A stretch of DNA of 64,000 bases from assembly GCA_910575405.1 (NCBI GenBank), contig CAJTER010000010.1, positions 50,457 through 114,456 on the forward strand, read 5' to 3'. The notes beneath the pieces were generated by a model, which searched no databases, was not told where the DNA came from, and was given only the letters and a program-made list of their open reading frames with translations. This document shows positions 41,086 to 48,587 of the stretch, piece after piece. The position numbers and the translations under genes were made by a program. Source of the stretch: Clostridia bacterium (GTDB lineage: Bacteria > Bacillota > Clostridia > Peptostreptococcales > Anaerovoracaceae). How positions within the stretch are numbered: the stretch's first letter is position 1; every line of letters begins with the position of its first letter.

Positions 41086-42456
41086 ATGAGATCAGATAAA
41101 TTCAGCGGCGACCGAAGAAATGGGGATTTTGACACCAGCTCCCATGATAGATGGGAAGAAACCCAGCAGATCTTTCAGAGCCGCAACAGGGAAAATGAGC
41201 AGCAGAGGCAGCGAAGGAAGAACGACGACGCGTATCAGCAGTATCTGGCCATGAGAGAAAATCCGGATGCTAATTTTTCACCAAATGGAAATGCAAAGCC
41301 TTCTGCACAAAAGAAAAAACGCGCAATGCCGATTCTGGCGGATGAACGGGATTCCTGGGAAAAGGATGACGTTTGGTCGCGTAAGGTAGAGAAAAAACAA
41401 AAAAAGCTTGCCAAAAAACAACAGAAAAAGAAAAAACGGGGCAGGAGAATTGCAGGCGTCTTCCTGTTTTTAATCCTGCTTTTAGCCGCAGCCGGCGGCA
41501 CGGGATTTTTGTTTGTTATGGGGCTGATGGAAAATGTAGGAACCGTAGAGGTAGATCAATCTCAGCTGGGAATTGATCCCGGGGTTGCCAGTGAGCTGAA
41601 AGATTACAGGAACATCGCGCTTTTAGGAGTCGATGCCAGAGACATGGACAAGTATGACGAAAGCCGGACAGACGCTATCATCATTCTCAGCATGGATCAG
41701 CTGAATAAGGAAATTCGCCAGATTTCCGTTTACCGGGACACGTACCTTCATGTAAACGAAAAATATGGATATGATAAGGTTACAAATGTGCATGCTTATG
41801 CAGGGACGACCGCAACCCTTCATACGCTCAATGAAAACATGGACCTGAATATCCGAGAAACCGTGATTGTCAACTGGAAGGCTGTGGCAGATGCCATCGA
41901 CGGCCTGGGAGGTATTGATATTGATGTGCGGGATTCTGAAATCAAGGAGCTGAACAAGTATATCAAGGATACGCAGAAAAATATCGGCGGATCCAAAAAG
42001 AAGATTAAAAAGGCCGGAATGCAGACGCTTAATGGAAATCAGGCAGTTACGTATGCCAGGATCCGTAAGGACTCCGCGGAGGGGGACTACCGGAGAAATG
42101 AACGGATGAAGCTGGTCGTTTCCGCTGCTGTGGAAAAGGCAAAGAAGACCAGCCCTCTGAAGCTCAATGAAATTGCACAGGAAGTTTTGCCGCAGATTCG
42201 GACCAATATGGATACCAACAGCCTTTTGAAGGTTATGTTCGATTTTTTCAGGGGCGAGATGACCAAAAGTACAGGGTGGCCCTTTAAAACAGCAGGCTGG
42301 TATAATTACAATGGAGCCTGGTGCGGCCCGCCGGTTACTCTGGAAGGCAATGTGAAAAAACTCCACAAAAAATATTTCGGACAGTCCGGCTATCAGCCAA
42401 CACAGACGGTACTGGATATCAGCGCGGAAATATCAAGAAGGACGGGATATTATTAA
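41086..42456 (+). CDS. LytR-CpsA-Psr family wall-polymer ligase (first copy)
   Basis: LCP enzymes transfer lipid-linked wall polymers such as teichoic acid to peptidoglycan. The 456-residue protein has a long, charged cytoplasmic head (residues 1-120, Asp/Arg/Gln rich with Lys runs), one membrane segment (about 122-148) and an extracellular LCP domain with NIALLGVDARDMDKYDESRTDAIIILSMD (about 177-205), YRDTYLHVN and a later RIRKDSAEGDYRRNERM block holding conserved Arg residues. The unusual size of the cytoplasmic head suggests regulation there. A second LCP gene follows. Confidence 0.93.
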   Translation: MRSDKFSGDRRNGDFDTSSHDRWEETQQIFQSRNRENEQQRQRRKNDDAYQQYLAMRENPDANFSPNGNAKPSAQKKKRAMPILADERDSWEKDDVWSRKVEKKQKKLAKKQQKKKKRGRRIAGVFLFLILLLAAAGGTGFLFVMGLMENVGTVEVDQSQLGIDPGVASELKDYRNIALLGVDARDMDKYDESRTDAIIILSMDQLNKEIRQISVYRDTYLHVNEKYGYDKVTNVHAYAGTTATLHTLNENMDLNIRETVIVNWKAVADAIDGLGGIDIDVRDSEIKELNKYIKDTQKNIGGSKKKIKKAGMQTLNGNQAVTYARIRKDSAEGDYRRNERMKLVVSAAVEKAKKTSPLKLNEIAQEVLPQIRTNMDTNSLLKVMFDFFRGEMTKSTGWPFKTAGWYNYNGAWCGPPVTLEGNVKKLHKKYFGQSGYQPTQTVLDISAEISRRTGYY

Positions 42457-42476
42457 TCCATTTGTATAAACTAAAA

Positions 42477-42528
42477 AAGGCAGGAGCCTGCAAACCTGGA
42501 AAAGGGGGTAAGCAGAATCCTGTTTTTT
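42477..42528 (+). terminator. Likely terminator after the first LCP gene
   Basis: AGGCAGGA (with GCAGGAGCCTGC inside) can pair with GAATCCTGTTTTTTT downstream; the run of seven T supports a terminator. Stem is imperfect. Confidence 0.45.
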
Positions 42529-42572
42529 TGTGTGGGAACATTGTGAAGAATGTCTTAAAATGTCAGTTTTAG

Positions 42573-42601
42573 TTGCAATTTTGAGATATTATTGGTATAA
42601 T
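42573..42601 (+). promoter_or_regulatory. Promoter of the second LCP gene
   Basis: TTGCAA (42573-42578), 17 bases, TATAAT (42596-42601); an 80-base leader with a possible TTCCGG/CCGGAGAA hairpin follows. Confidence 0.75.
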
Positions 42602-42685
42602 AGGAACGCTATTTATTTGGATATTCTGACGTTTCCGGAGATAATATTGCCGCAGTAACCGGAGAACAGAAAGGGGAAATCTGGG

Positions 42686-43927
42686 ATGGGTTCTGAAAGA
42701 CAGATTTTTGATATAGATAATACCATCGACAAGGCGCTTGATGATATGCTGGGCGATCATGAAAACGAAGGGGAACGCAATGAGACGACATCGGTAGACA
42801 GGTGGGACGGTGAATTAGGCGGGCAGGAGAGAGATAATCCTCAGGAATACAGCGAGGAAAGCCAGGGCAAAAAACAAAAAAAGAAAAAGAAAAAAAAGAA
42901 GAGCAGTAAGCTGCTGATAGCCTCCGTTATCGTGGTGCTGATTTTGGTGATCGTGCTGGGAGGCGTCATTGGGGCTGGCCTTACGGTCGTCCATACCAAG
43001 CTGGATATGGTCAGCCAGGTGCAGGTAAACAGGGAAGCTCTGGGGATCGATGCCAGAGTGGCAAAAGAGCTGAAAAATTACCGAAACATCGCTCTTTTGG
43101 GCATTGATGCCAGGGATATGACCGATGATTCCGAAACCAGAAGCGATGCTATGATTATCGCCAGTGTGGACAAGGCAACAAACGATGTAAGGCTGGTGTC
43201 TCTGTATCGGGATACGTACGTCAGTCTGGGGGACAATTATGGTCTTGACAAAATGACGCACGCTTATTTTTACGGCGGCGCCACACAGACCCTTCAGACC
43301 ATAAACCGGAATCTGGATCTTAATTGCGAGGAAGTGGTGGTTGTCAACTGGAAATCGGTTGCTGATACAGTAGACGCGCTGGGCGGGTTGGACATCGAAA
43401 TTCAGGAATCAGAAATCAATGAAATGAATAAATATATTAAGGATACGCAGAAAAATATCGGTGGATCCAAAAAGAAAATAAAAAAGGCCGGAATGCAGAC
43501 GCTGAATGGAATTCAGGCAGTTACGTATGCCCGTATACGAAAGGATTCAATAGAGGGAGATCACAGGCGTAACGAGCGTATGAAAATTGTTTTGTCAGCA
43601 GCTTTTGATAAGGCAAAAACGCTGAGCCTGAGCCGACTTAATCAGATTGCAAATGAGATTCTGCCGGGTATTAAGACCAATATGTCTACCAATCAGATGA
43701 TGGAGGTTCTGTTGGAGCTGAATACTTATCAGATTACAGAAAGCAAGAACTGGCCGTATGATATGACCGACTGGACACATAATAATATCTGGTATGGGCC
43801 GCCGGTTACCCTGAAACGCAATGTAGTAAAGCTTCATGAAGAATTTTTCAAGCAAAAGGATTACGAGCCGACGGATACGGTAAACAGCATTAGCGACAGC
43901 ATTTCCAGCGTAACAGGATTCTGGTAA
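42686..43927 (+). CDS. LytR-CpsA-Psr family wall-polymer ligase (second copy)
   Basis: The 413-residue protein has an acidic-then-basic cytoplasmic head (residues 1-73, with a Lys-rich run), one membrane segment (about 75-100) and an LCP domain with NIALLGIDARDMTDDSETRSDAMIIAS (about 133-160), YRDTYVSLG and RIRKDSIEGDHRRNERM. It is a paralogue of the 41086 gene: both share long stretches such as NKYIKDTQKNIGGSKKKIKK. Unlike it, this gene has its own promoter. Two LCP genes in tandem allow different polymers or redundancy. Confidence 0.93.
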   Translation: MGSERQIFDIDNTIDKALDDMLGDHENEGERNETTSVDRWDGELGGQERDNPQEYSEESQGKKQKKKKKKKKSSKLLIASVIVVLILVIVLGGVIGAGLTVVHTKLDMVSQVQVNREALGIDARVAKELKNYRNIALLGIDARDMTDDSETRSDAMIIASVDKATNDVRLVSLYRDTYVSLGDNYGLDKMTHAYFYGGATQTLQTINRNLDLNCEEVVVVNWKSVADTVDALGGLDIEIQESEINEMNKYIKDTQKNIGGSKKKIKKAGMQTLNGIQAVTYARIRKDSIEGDHRRNERMKIVLSAAFDKAKTLSLSRLNQIANEILPGIKTNMSTNQMMEVLLELNTYQITESKNWPYDMTDWTHNNIWYGPPVTLKRNVVKLHEEFFKQKDYEPTDTVNSISDSISSVTGFW

Positions 43928-44000
43928 AAGCAATCTGGTGTACGGTATAAGCAGCCAACGGGCAGCGGCTGGACGCACACTGGTGCAGAAGGGATTGTCA

Positions 44001-45074
44001 ATGAAAACAAAATTACTCATTATCTTTGGGGGAGCTTCCTCGGAGCATGAAGTGTCCTGCATGTCGGCAGCTTCGGTTCGCAGGCATCTGGATGAAACGA
44101 AATATGAAATCTATCAGGCAGGCATTACAAAAGAGGGGAACTGGTTTTTAACCGATTCCCCCGTTTCCGATATAGAGGACGGCAGCTGGATACACAATCC
44201 GAAAAACCGCAGAGCGGTTCTCACGGCAGATGCATCTATCCGGGGAATCCTCATTCTGAGGGAAAACGGAACGTATGAAACGCTGCCTATTGATGTTGTG
44301 TTTCCAGTGCTCCACGGAAAATACGGCGAAGATGGAACCATTCAAGGACTTTTGGATTTGGCGCGGATTCCCTATGTGGGCGCAGGGACAACTTCCTCGG
44401 CAGCCTGTATGGATAAGGCAATTACAAAGCTGATTGTAGGCAGGACTGGTGTGGAACAGGCGGATTTTTATCTGACCGATTGCCATACGTTTTGCGCAGA
44501 TCCGGAGGGAACAGCAAAGTTCGCAGAAGTTTATTTTAAAGGGAAATACCCTCTCTTTGTAAAACCGGCCAATGCAGGCTCCTCTGTGGGAATTTCAAAA
44601 GCAAAAGACTTTCAGGGACTTTTGGAGGGCATTCGGCTGGCAGCAGATGAAGACAGCAAAATCCTCATAGAGGAAATGATCGTCGGCCGGGAAATAGAAG
44701 TTGCAGTCCTTGGAAACCTGGAACCAAAGGCCTCTCCGGCAGGTGAGATTCTATCTGCAGGTGAATTTTACGATTATGAGTCAAAGTACATCAATACGGA
44801 GTCCAAAACTCAAGTTCTGGATGATGTTTCGGAGGAAATACAGGAAAGACTGCATCAGGCTTCCCTGGAAGTATATAAGGCCATGGGATGCAGGGGACTT
44901 GCAAGAGTCGATTTTTTCCTGGAACAGACGGGAAGGGTCGTCTTTAACGAAGTCAACACGCTTCCCGGATTTACAAGCATCAGCATGTACCCAAAGCTGT
45001 GGGAGGCTGCGGGGCTTTCCTACAGGGAACTTTTAGATACGCTCATCGGGCTGGCCATGGAGACAGAGGGATAA
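44001..45074 (+). CDS. ddl: D-alanine--D-alanine ligase
   Basis: ATP-grasp enzyme that makes the D-Ala-D-Ala dipeptide for peptidoglycan. The 357-residue protein shows IIFGGASSEHEVSCMSA at the N-terminus, VFPVLHGKYGEDGTIQGLLDL (about residues 90-110), ACMDKAITK, LFVKPANAGSSVGISKA (about 190) and, at the end, the metal and ligand residues in RVDFFLEQTGRVVFNEVNTLPGFTSISMYP. I chose the ATG at 44001 (GAAGGGAT before it) because it starts the conserved domain; an ATG at 43938 is in frame. Its position after two LCP genes fits a cell-wall locus. Variation toward D-Ala-D-Lac type was not evident. Confidence 0.94.
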   Translation: MKTKLLIIFGGASSEHEVSCMSAASVRRHLDETKYEIYQAGITKEGNWFLTDSPVSDIEDGSWIHNPKNRRAVLTADASIRGILILRENGTYETLPIDVVFPVLHGKYGEDGTIQGLLDLARIPYVGAGTTSSAACMDKAITKLIVGRTGVEQADFYLTDCHTFCADPEGTAKFAEVYFKGKYPLFVKPANAGSSVGISKAKDFQGLLEGIRLAADEDSKILIEEMIVGREIEVAVLGNLEPKASPAGEILSAGEFYDYESKYINTESKTQVLDDVSEEIQERLHQASLEVYKAMGCRGLARVDFFLEQTGRVVFNEVNTLPGFTSISMYPKLWEAAGLSYRELLDTLIGLAMETEG

Positions 45075-45125
45075 GCCCGGGGAGAAAAAGAACATACAGG
45101 AAGAAATACACAGGAGGATAAGAAT

Positions 45126-46871
45126 ATGGCAAAAGAAAAAATTAATTTTGAAGATGAACAGGTGCGGCTTTGTTACCGGCATACGACCTCTCATATTCTG
45201 GCTCAGGCAGTAAAAAAACTGTGGCCAGAGGCAAAGCTGGCCATCGGACCTGCGATTGAAAACGGATTTTACTATGATTTTGATCTGGAGCACAAATTTA
45301 CGGAGCAGGATCTTCTGAAAATACAAAAAGAAATGAAAAAAATCATCCAGGCCAATTACCCGCTGGAGCGCTTTGAGCTGCCGAGGGAAGAGGCTATTGC
45401 CAAGATGAAGGGGTTGGAGGAAGATTATAAAGTAGAGCTTATCGAAGACCTTCCGGAAGGAGAAGTCATTTCCTTTTACCAGCAGGGAGACTTTGTGGAT
45501 CTCTGCGCAGGGCCTCATATGGAAAAGACCGGACAGATCAAGGCAGTAAAGCTGCAGAGTGTTGCGGGCGCTTACTGGCGGGGCGACGAAAAACGGAAAA
45601 TGCTCCAGAGAATTTACGGTACCTGCTTCCCATCCCAGGCGGAACTGGACGAATATCTGAAAAAGCTTGAGGAAGCAAAAAAGCGGGATCACCGTAAGAT
45701 CGGCAAGGAAATGGATCTGTTTGCCATTTACGAGGAAGGGCCAGGATTCCCCTTCTTCATGCCAAACGGAATGACCATCCGCAATGAACTGGAAACCTTC
45801 TGGCGCCAGGAGCACAGAAAAAGGGGCTATGTGGAAATCAAGACGCCTCTGATTCTGAGCGAGCAGCTCTGGCATACATCGGGTCACTGGGATCACTATC
45901 AGGACAACATGTACTTTACTAAGATCGATGACGGAGATTATGCCATCAAGCCCATGAACTGTCCGGGCTCCATGCTGGCGTACAAGAGAAAAATGTACTC
46001 CTACCGGGATTTCCCTATCCGCATGGGAGAACTGGGGCAGGTGCACAGACACGAGCTGTCAGGAGCGCTTCACGGGCTGATGCGCGTGCGGACCTTTACT
46101 CAGGACGATGCCCACATCTTTATGCTGCCGGATCAGATCACGGAAGAGGTAATCGGCGTAATCGACTTTATTGACTATGTATACAGCCTCTTTGGCTTTA
46201 CGTACCATGTAGAGCTTTCCACCCAGCCGGAGGATTCCATGGGATCAGCCGAAGACTGGGAGCGTGCGACAACTGCTCTGCGGGAGGCAATGGAAAAGAG
46301 AGGCATGGATTACGTGGTCAACGAAGGAGACGGCGCTTTTTACGGGCCAAAGCTGGACTTTCATCTGGAGGACTGTCTGGGCAGAACCTGGCAGTGCGGA
46401 ACCATTCAGCTGGACTTCCAGATGCCGCAGCGGTTTAATCTGACTTACGTTGGATCGGATGGAGAAAAGCACAGACCGATTATGATTCACCGGGTTATCT
46501 TCGGATCCATCGAACGCTTCATCGGCATCCTCACCGAGCATTTTGCAGGAAAATTCCCCCTCTGGCTGGCACCTGTCCAGGTGAAGCTTTTGACGGTAAC
46601 GGAAAAATTCGCGGACTACGCACAGGAAGTAGGAGAACGGCTGGAAGCAGCGGGACTGCGGACTGTTTTGGATGTGCGAAACGAAAAGATCGGCTACAAG
46701 ATCCGGGAAGCCAGAAACGAGCGTACCCCGTATATCTGCATCATCGGCGAGCGGGAAGCGGAGGCAGGTCTTTTGACGGTTCGTTCCAGCAAGGCTGGGG
46801 AGCTGGGTGAAATGAAAGTGGAAGAGCTTCAGGCAAAGCTTCTCAAAGAGATCGAGGATAAAGATGTTTAG
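45126..46871 (+). CDS. thrS: Threonine--tRNA ligase lacking the TGS domain
   Basis: Charges tRNA-Thr. The 581-residue protein starts directly at the editing domain (RHTTSHILAQAVKKLWP, with the conserved HxxxH zinc-like pair), followed by the class II core: GMTIRNELETFWRQEH, MNCPGSML (metal site), YRDFPIRMGELGQVHRHELSGALHGLMRVR (motif 2), DDAHIFM, and HRVIFGSIERFIGILTEHFAG (motif 3), then the anticodon-binding domain (from about residue 480). The usual N-terminal TGS domain of about 60 residues is absent. Start: ATG behind AGGAGG. The 51-base gap upstream holds no T-box leader, often present on clostridial thrS. Confidence 0.95.
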   Translation: MAKEKINFEDEQVRLCYRHTTSHILAQAVKKLWPEAKLAIGPAIENGFYYDFDLEHKFTEQDLLKIQKEMKKIIQANYPLERFELPREEAIAKMKGLEEDYKVELIEDLPEGEVISFYQQGDFVDLCAGPHMEKTGQIKAVKLQSVAGAYWRGDEKRKMLQRIYGTCFPSQAELDEYLKKLEEAKKRDHRKIGKEMDLFAIYEEGPGFPFFMPNGMTIRNELETFWRQEHRKRGYVEIKTPLILSEQLWHTSGHWDHYQDNMYFTKIDDGDYAIKPMNCPGSMLAYKRKMYSYRDFPIRMGELGQVHRHELSGALHGLMRVRTFTQDDAHIFMLPDQITEEVIGVIDFIDYVYSLFGFTYHVELSTQPEDSMGSAEDWERATTALREAMEKRGMDYVVNEGDGAFYGPKLDFHLEDCLGRTWQCGTIQLDFQMPQRFNLTYVGSDGEKHRPIMIHRVIFGSIERFIGILTEHFAGKFPLWLAPVQVKLLTVTEKFADYAQEVGERLEAAGLRTVLDVRNEKIGYKIREARNERTPYICIIGEREAEAGLLTVRSSKAGELGEMKVEELQAKLLKEIEDKDV

Positions 46872-47142
46872 TAATTACGACAACAAGGAGCCCTGGCGCG
46901 GTGGAGTCTATCTCTGTACTGCGGATAGCAGCTTTCAGGCGGATATTCTGGAATCCAAGCTCCGCGGCGAGGGCATTCCCTGCGTGAAAAAGTACCAGGG
47001 CGCCAGCAATTTTATCGAAATTGCCATGGGAAACAACAACGCGTATCCCATTGACCTGTACGTGCCGGAGGAGGCGCTGGAGGATGCAAAAAACGTCATC
47101 GTGCCAGTGCCCATTGACGAGGACTTTGACGAGTTCGAATAG
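46864..47142 (+). CDS. DUF2007 family protein
   Basis: A 92-residue protein overlapping thrS by 8 bases. It reads WRGGVYLCTADSSFQADILESKLRGEGIPCVKKYQ and ends with a DLYVPEEALEDAKNVIV block, the pattern of the DUF2007 (putative signal-transducing, GlnB-like) domain. Function is unknown. Coupled to thrS, then ends at a strong terminator. Confidence 0.8.
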   Translation: MFSNYDNKEPWRGGVYLCTADSSFQADILESKLRGEGIPCVKKYQGASNFIEIAMGNNNAYPIDLYVPEEALEDAKNVIVPVPIDEDFDEFE

Positions 47143-47194
47143 GGAAGACTGCGGGCCGCAGAGTAAAGTAAGGCTGCCCGGCTATAAGAAGAGT

Positions 47195-47238
47195 AAAACG
47201 CCGTATGGGGCAGGGAGCACTGTGCGGCGTTTTTTTAA
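47195..47238 (+). terminator. Terminator after thrS and the DUF2007 gene
   Basis: AAAACGCCG and CGGCGTTTT form a 9-bp stem with a long loop and a T-run. Confidence 0.8.
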
Positions 47239-47277
47239 AACGTTTGACTTTCTCAGCATTTTGAAAGGAGTTTAACC

Positions 47278-47568
47278 ATGTTTATCTTTAACCTGACCTA
47301 CATTAAGCCGCTGACCGTGGTCGAGCGGGTACTGTCGGCTCATATCGCTTATCTGGATGAGCATTACGCGGATCAGAGCTTCCTCTGCTCGGGGCCCAAA
47401 GAGCCGCGGACTGGAGGCGTGATTCTCTGCAATTGTCCGTCAAGGGAAGAGGCTGAGGAGATCATGAGGCAGGATCCCTTTTACAAAGAGGATATTGCCA
47501 GATACGAGATCATAGAATTCACCCCCTCAAAATCAGCGGAGGTTCTGAGCAAAATTCTCCTGCAATAG
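47278..47568 (+). CDS. YciI-family protein
   Basis: The 96-residue protein begins FIFNLTYIKPLTVVERVLSAHIAYLDEHY and contains FLCSGPKEPRTGGVILCNC and an ARYEIIEFTPSKS C-terminus, the YciI/YCII ferredoxin-like fold with a possible His-Asp pair (H21, D26). Members are dehydrochlorinase-like or unknown. It has a good ribosome site (GAAAGGAG) but no recognised partner, and lies convergent to the glycyl-radical operon. Confidence 0.85.
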   Translation: MFIFNLTYIKPLTVVERVLSAHIAYLDEHYADQSFLCSGPKEPRTGGVILCNCPSREEAEEIMRQDPFYKEDIARYEIIEFTPSKSAEVLSKILLQ

Positions 47569-47604
47569 AACACCGGAGCATTTCGAAAGACAGCTGATCT
47601 GACA

Positions 47605-47640
47605 TGAAAAGGGAGGCCGGTGAATAATCGCCCGCCTCCG
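47605..47640 (-). terminator. Possible terminator of the glycyl-radical operon
   Basis: GGAGGC and GCCTCC (47612-47617 and 47634-47639) form a stem with an imperfect inner part; on the minus strand CTTTTC follows. Weak T-tail. Confidence 0.45.
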
Positions 47641-47661
47641 CCGCAGTCCATTTTCTGCTTG

Positions 47662-48576
47662 TTATATTACATTACAGCCCTGATTTCTGAGGATAGTTCT
47701 GCACGCTTCCACATGCTCCGCCTCAGGGTGTCTCAGGCTCTCCAGGCTGTATCCTTTCGACAGCCAGCGGTATTTATCCTGCCCCAGGTTGTGATAGGGC
47801 AGGATCTCGATTTTTACGCTGCTTTGGGATCCGCTGAGGGAAGCGACGAATGCTCCGGTTTCCTCAAGATTTTTTTTACTGTCATTAAAAGACGGAATCA
47901 GGGGCAGTCTGAATACAATCGTTTTGTCCATTTTTGCAAGGCTTTCCGCGTTTTGAAGGATGGAGCGGTTTTCGGCGCCAGTCAGAGTTTTGTGCTGGCT
48001 GCTGTCCATATGCTTCAAATCGAAAAAGATCGCATCCGCATGATCGAAGACCTTCTTTGCGTTGTCCCAGGAACCGCAGCCGCAGGTTTCCACAGCCGTA
48101 TGGATGTTAACGGAATGGCAGGCCTTTAAAAGCTCGCTCACAAAGTCCGCCTGCAAAATGGGCTCTCCGCCTCCTACGGTCACTCCGCCTTCTGAATTGC
48201 GGTAAATGAGTTGATCCTTTTCGATCTTTTCCATGATTTCAGGAATGGAATACCATTGGCCGACGCTCTTTTTGGCGCCAGCATAGCATTTCTGCGTGCA
48301 GGCTCCGCACCCGTCGCACAGAGAGCGGTCGATGCGAAAATCCTCTTTTGCAATGGCGCCCTTCGGGCATATGTCATAGCATTTTTGACATTTGATGCAG
48401 TTTTTTTTCACATCCATGACTTCTATTTTGCAAGACTGGGATTCGGGATTGCTGCACCAAAGGCACGACAGGGGGCACCCTTTCATGAAGAGCAGCGTTC
48501 GCATTCCGCTGCCGTCGTGTATGGAAAATTTCTGTATATTGAAGATCAAACCCCTTTTTTCATCGCTGTTTATCAT
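47662..48576 (-). CDS. Glycyl-radical enzyme activating enzyme (radical SAM)
   Basis: This activase uses SAM and a [4Fe-4S] cluster to abstract hydrogen from the glycine of the partner enzyme. The 304-residue protein has the radical SAM motif CPLSCLWC (Cys34, Cys38, Cys41) and the SIHDGSGMRTLLFMKG block that precedes it. A ferredoxin insert with two clusters follows (cysteines 60, 63, 66, 70 and 87, 90, 93, 97), as in activases of the dehydratase/lyase class rather than PFL. Later GGGEPILQADF and the FDLKHMD stretch are typical. It begins 11 bases after the glycyl-radical gene, so they are co-translated. Function is inferred from the family. Confidence 0.93.
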   Translation of the reverse strand: MINSDEKRGLIFNIQKFSIHDGSGMRTLLFMKGCPLSCLWCSNPESQSCKIEVMDVKKNCIKCQKCYDICPKGAIAKEDFRIDRSLCDGCGACTQKCYAGAKKSVGQWYSIPEIMEKIEKDQLIYRNSEGGVTVGGGEPILQADFVSELLKACHSVNIHTAVETCGCGSWDNAKKVFDHADAIFFDLKHMDSSQHKTLTGAENRSILQNAESLAKMDKTIVFRLPLIPSFNDSKKNLEETGAFVASLSGSQSSVKIEILPYHNLGQDKYRWLSKGYSLESLRHPEAEHVEACRTILRNQGCNVI

Positions 48577-48587
48577 TCTTATCCCCT

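Noticed and set aside
41086..43927. Sequencing duplication of one LCP gene
   Set aside because: The two proteins differ along their whole length, have different heads and promoters; they are true paralogues.
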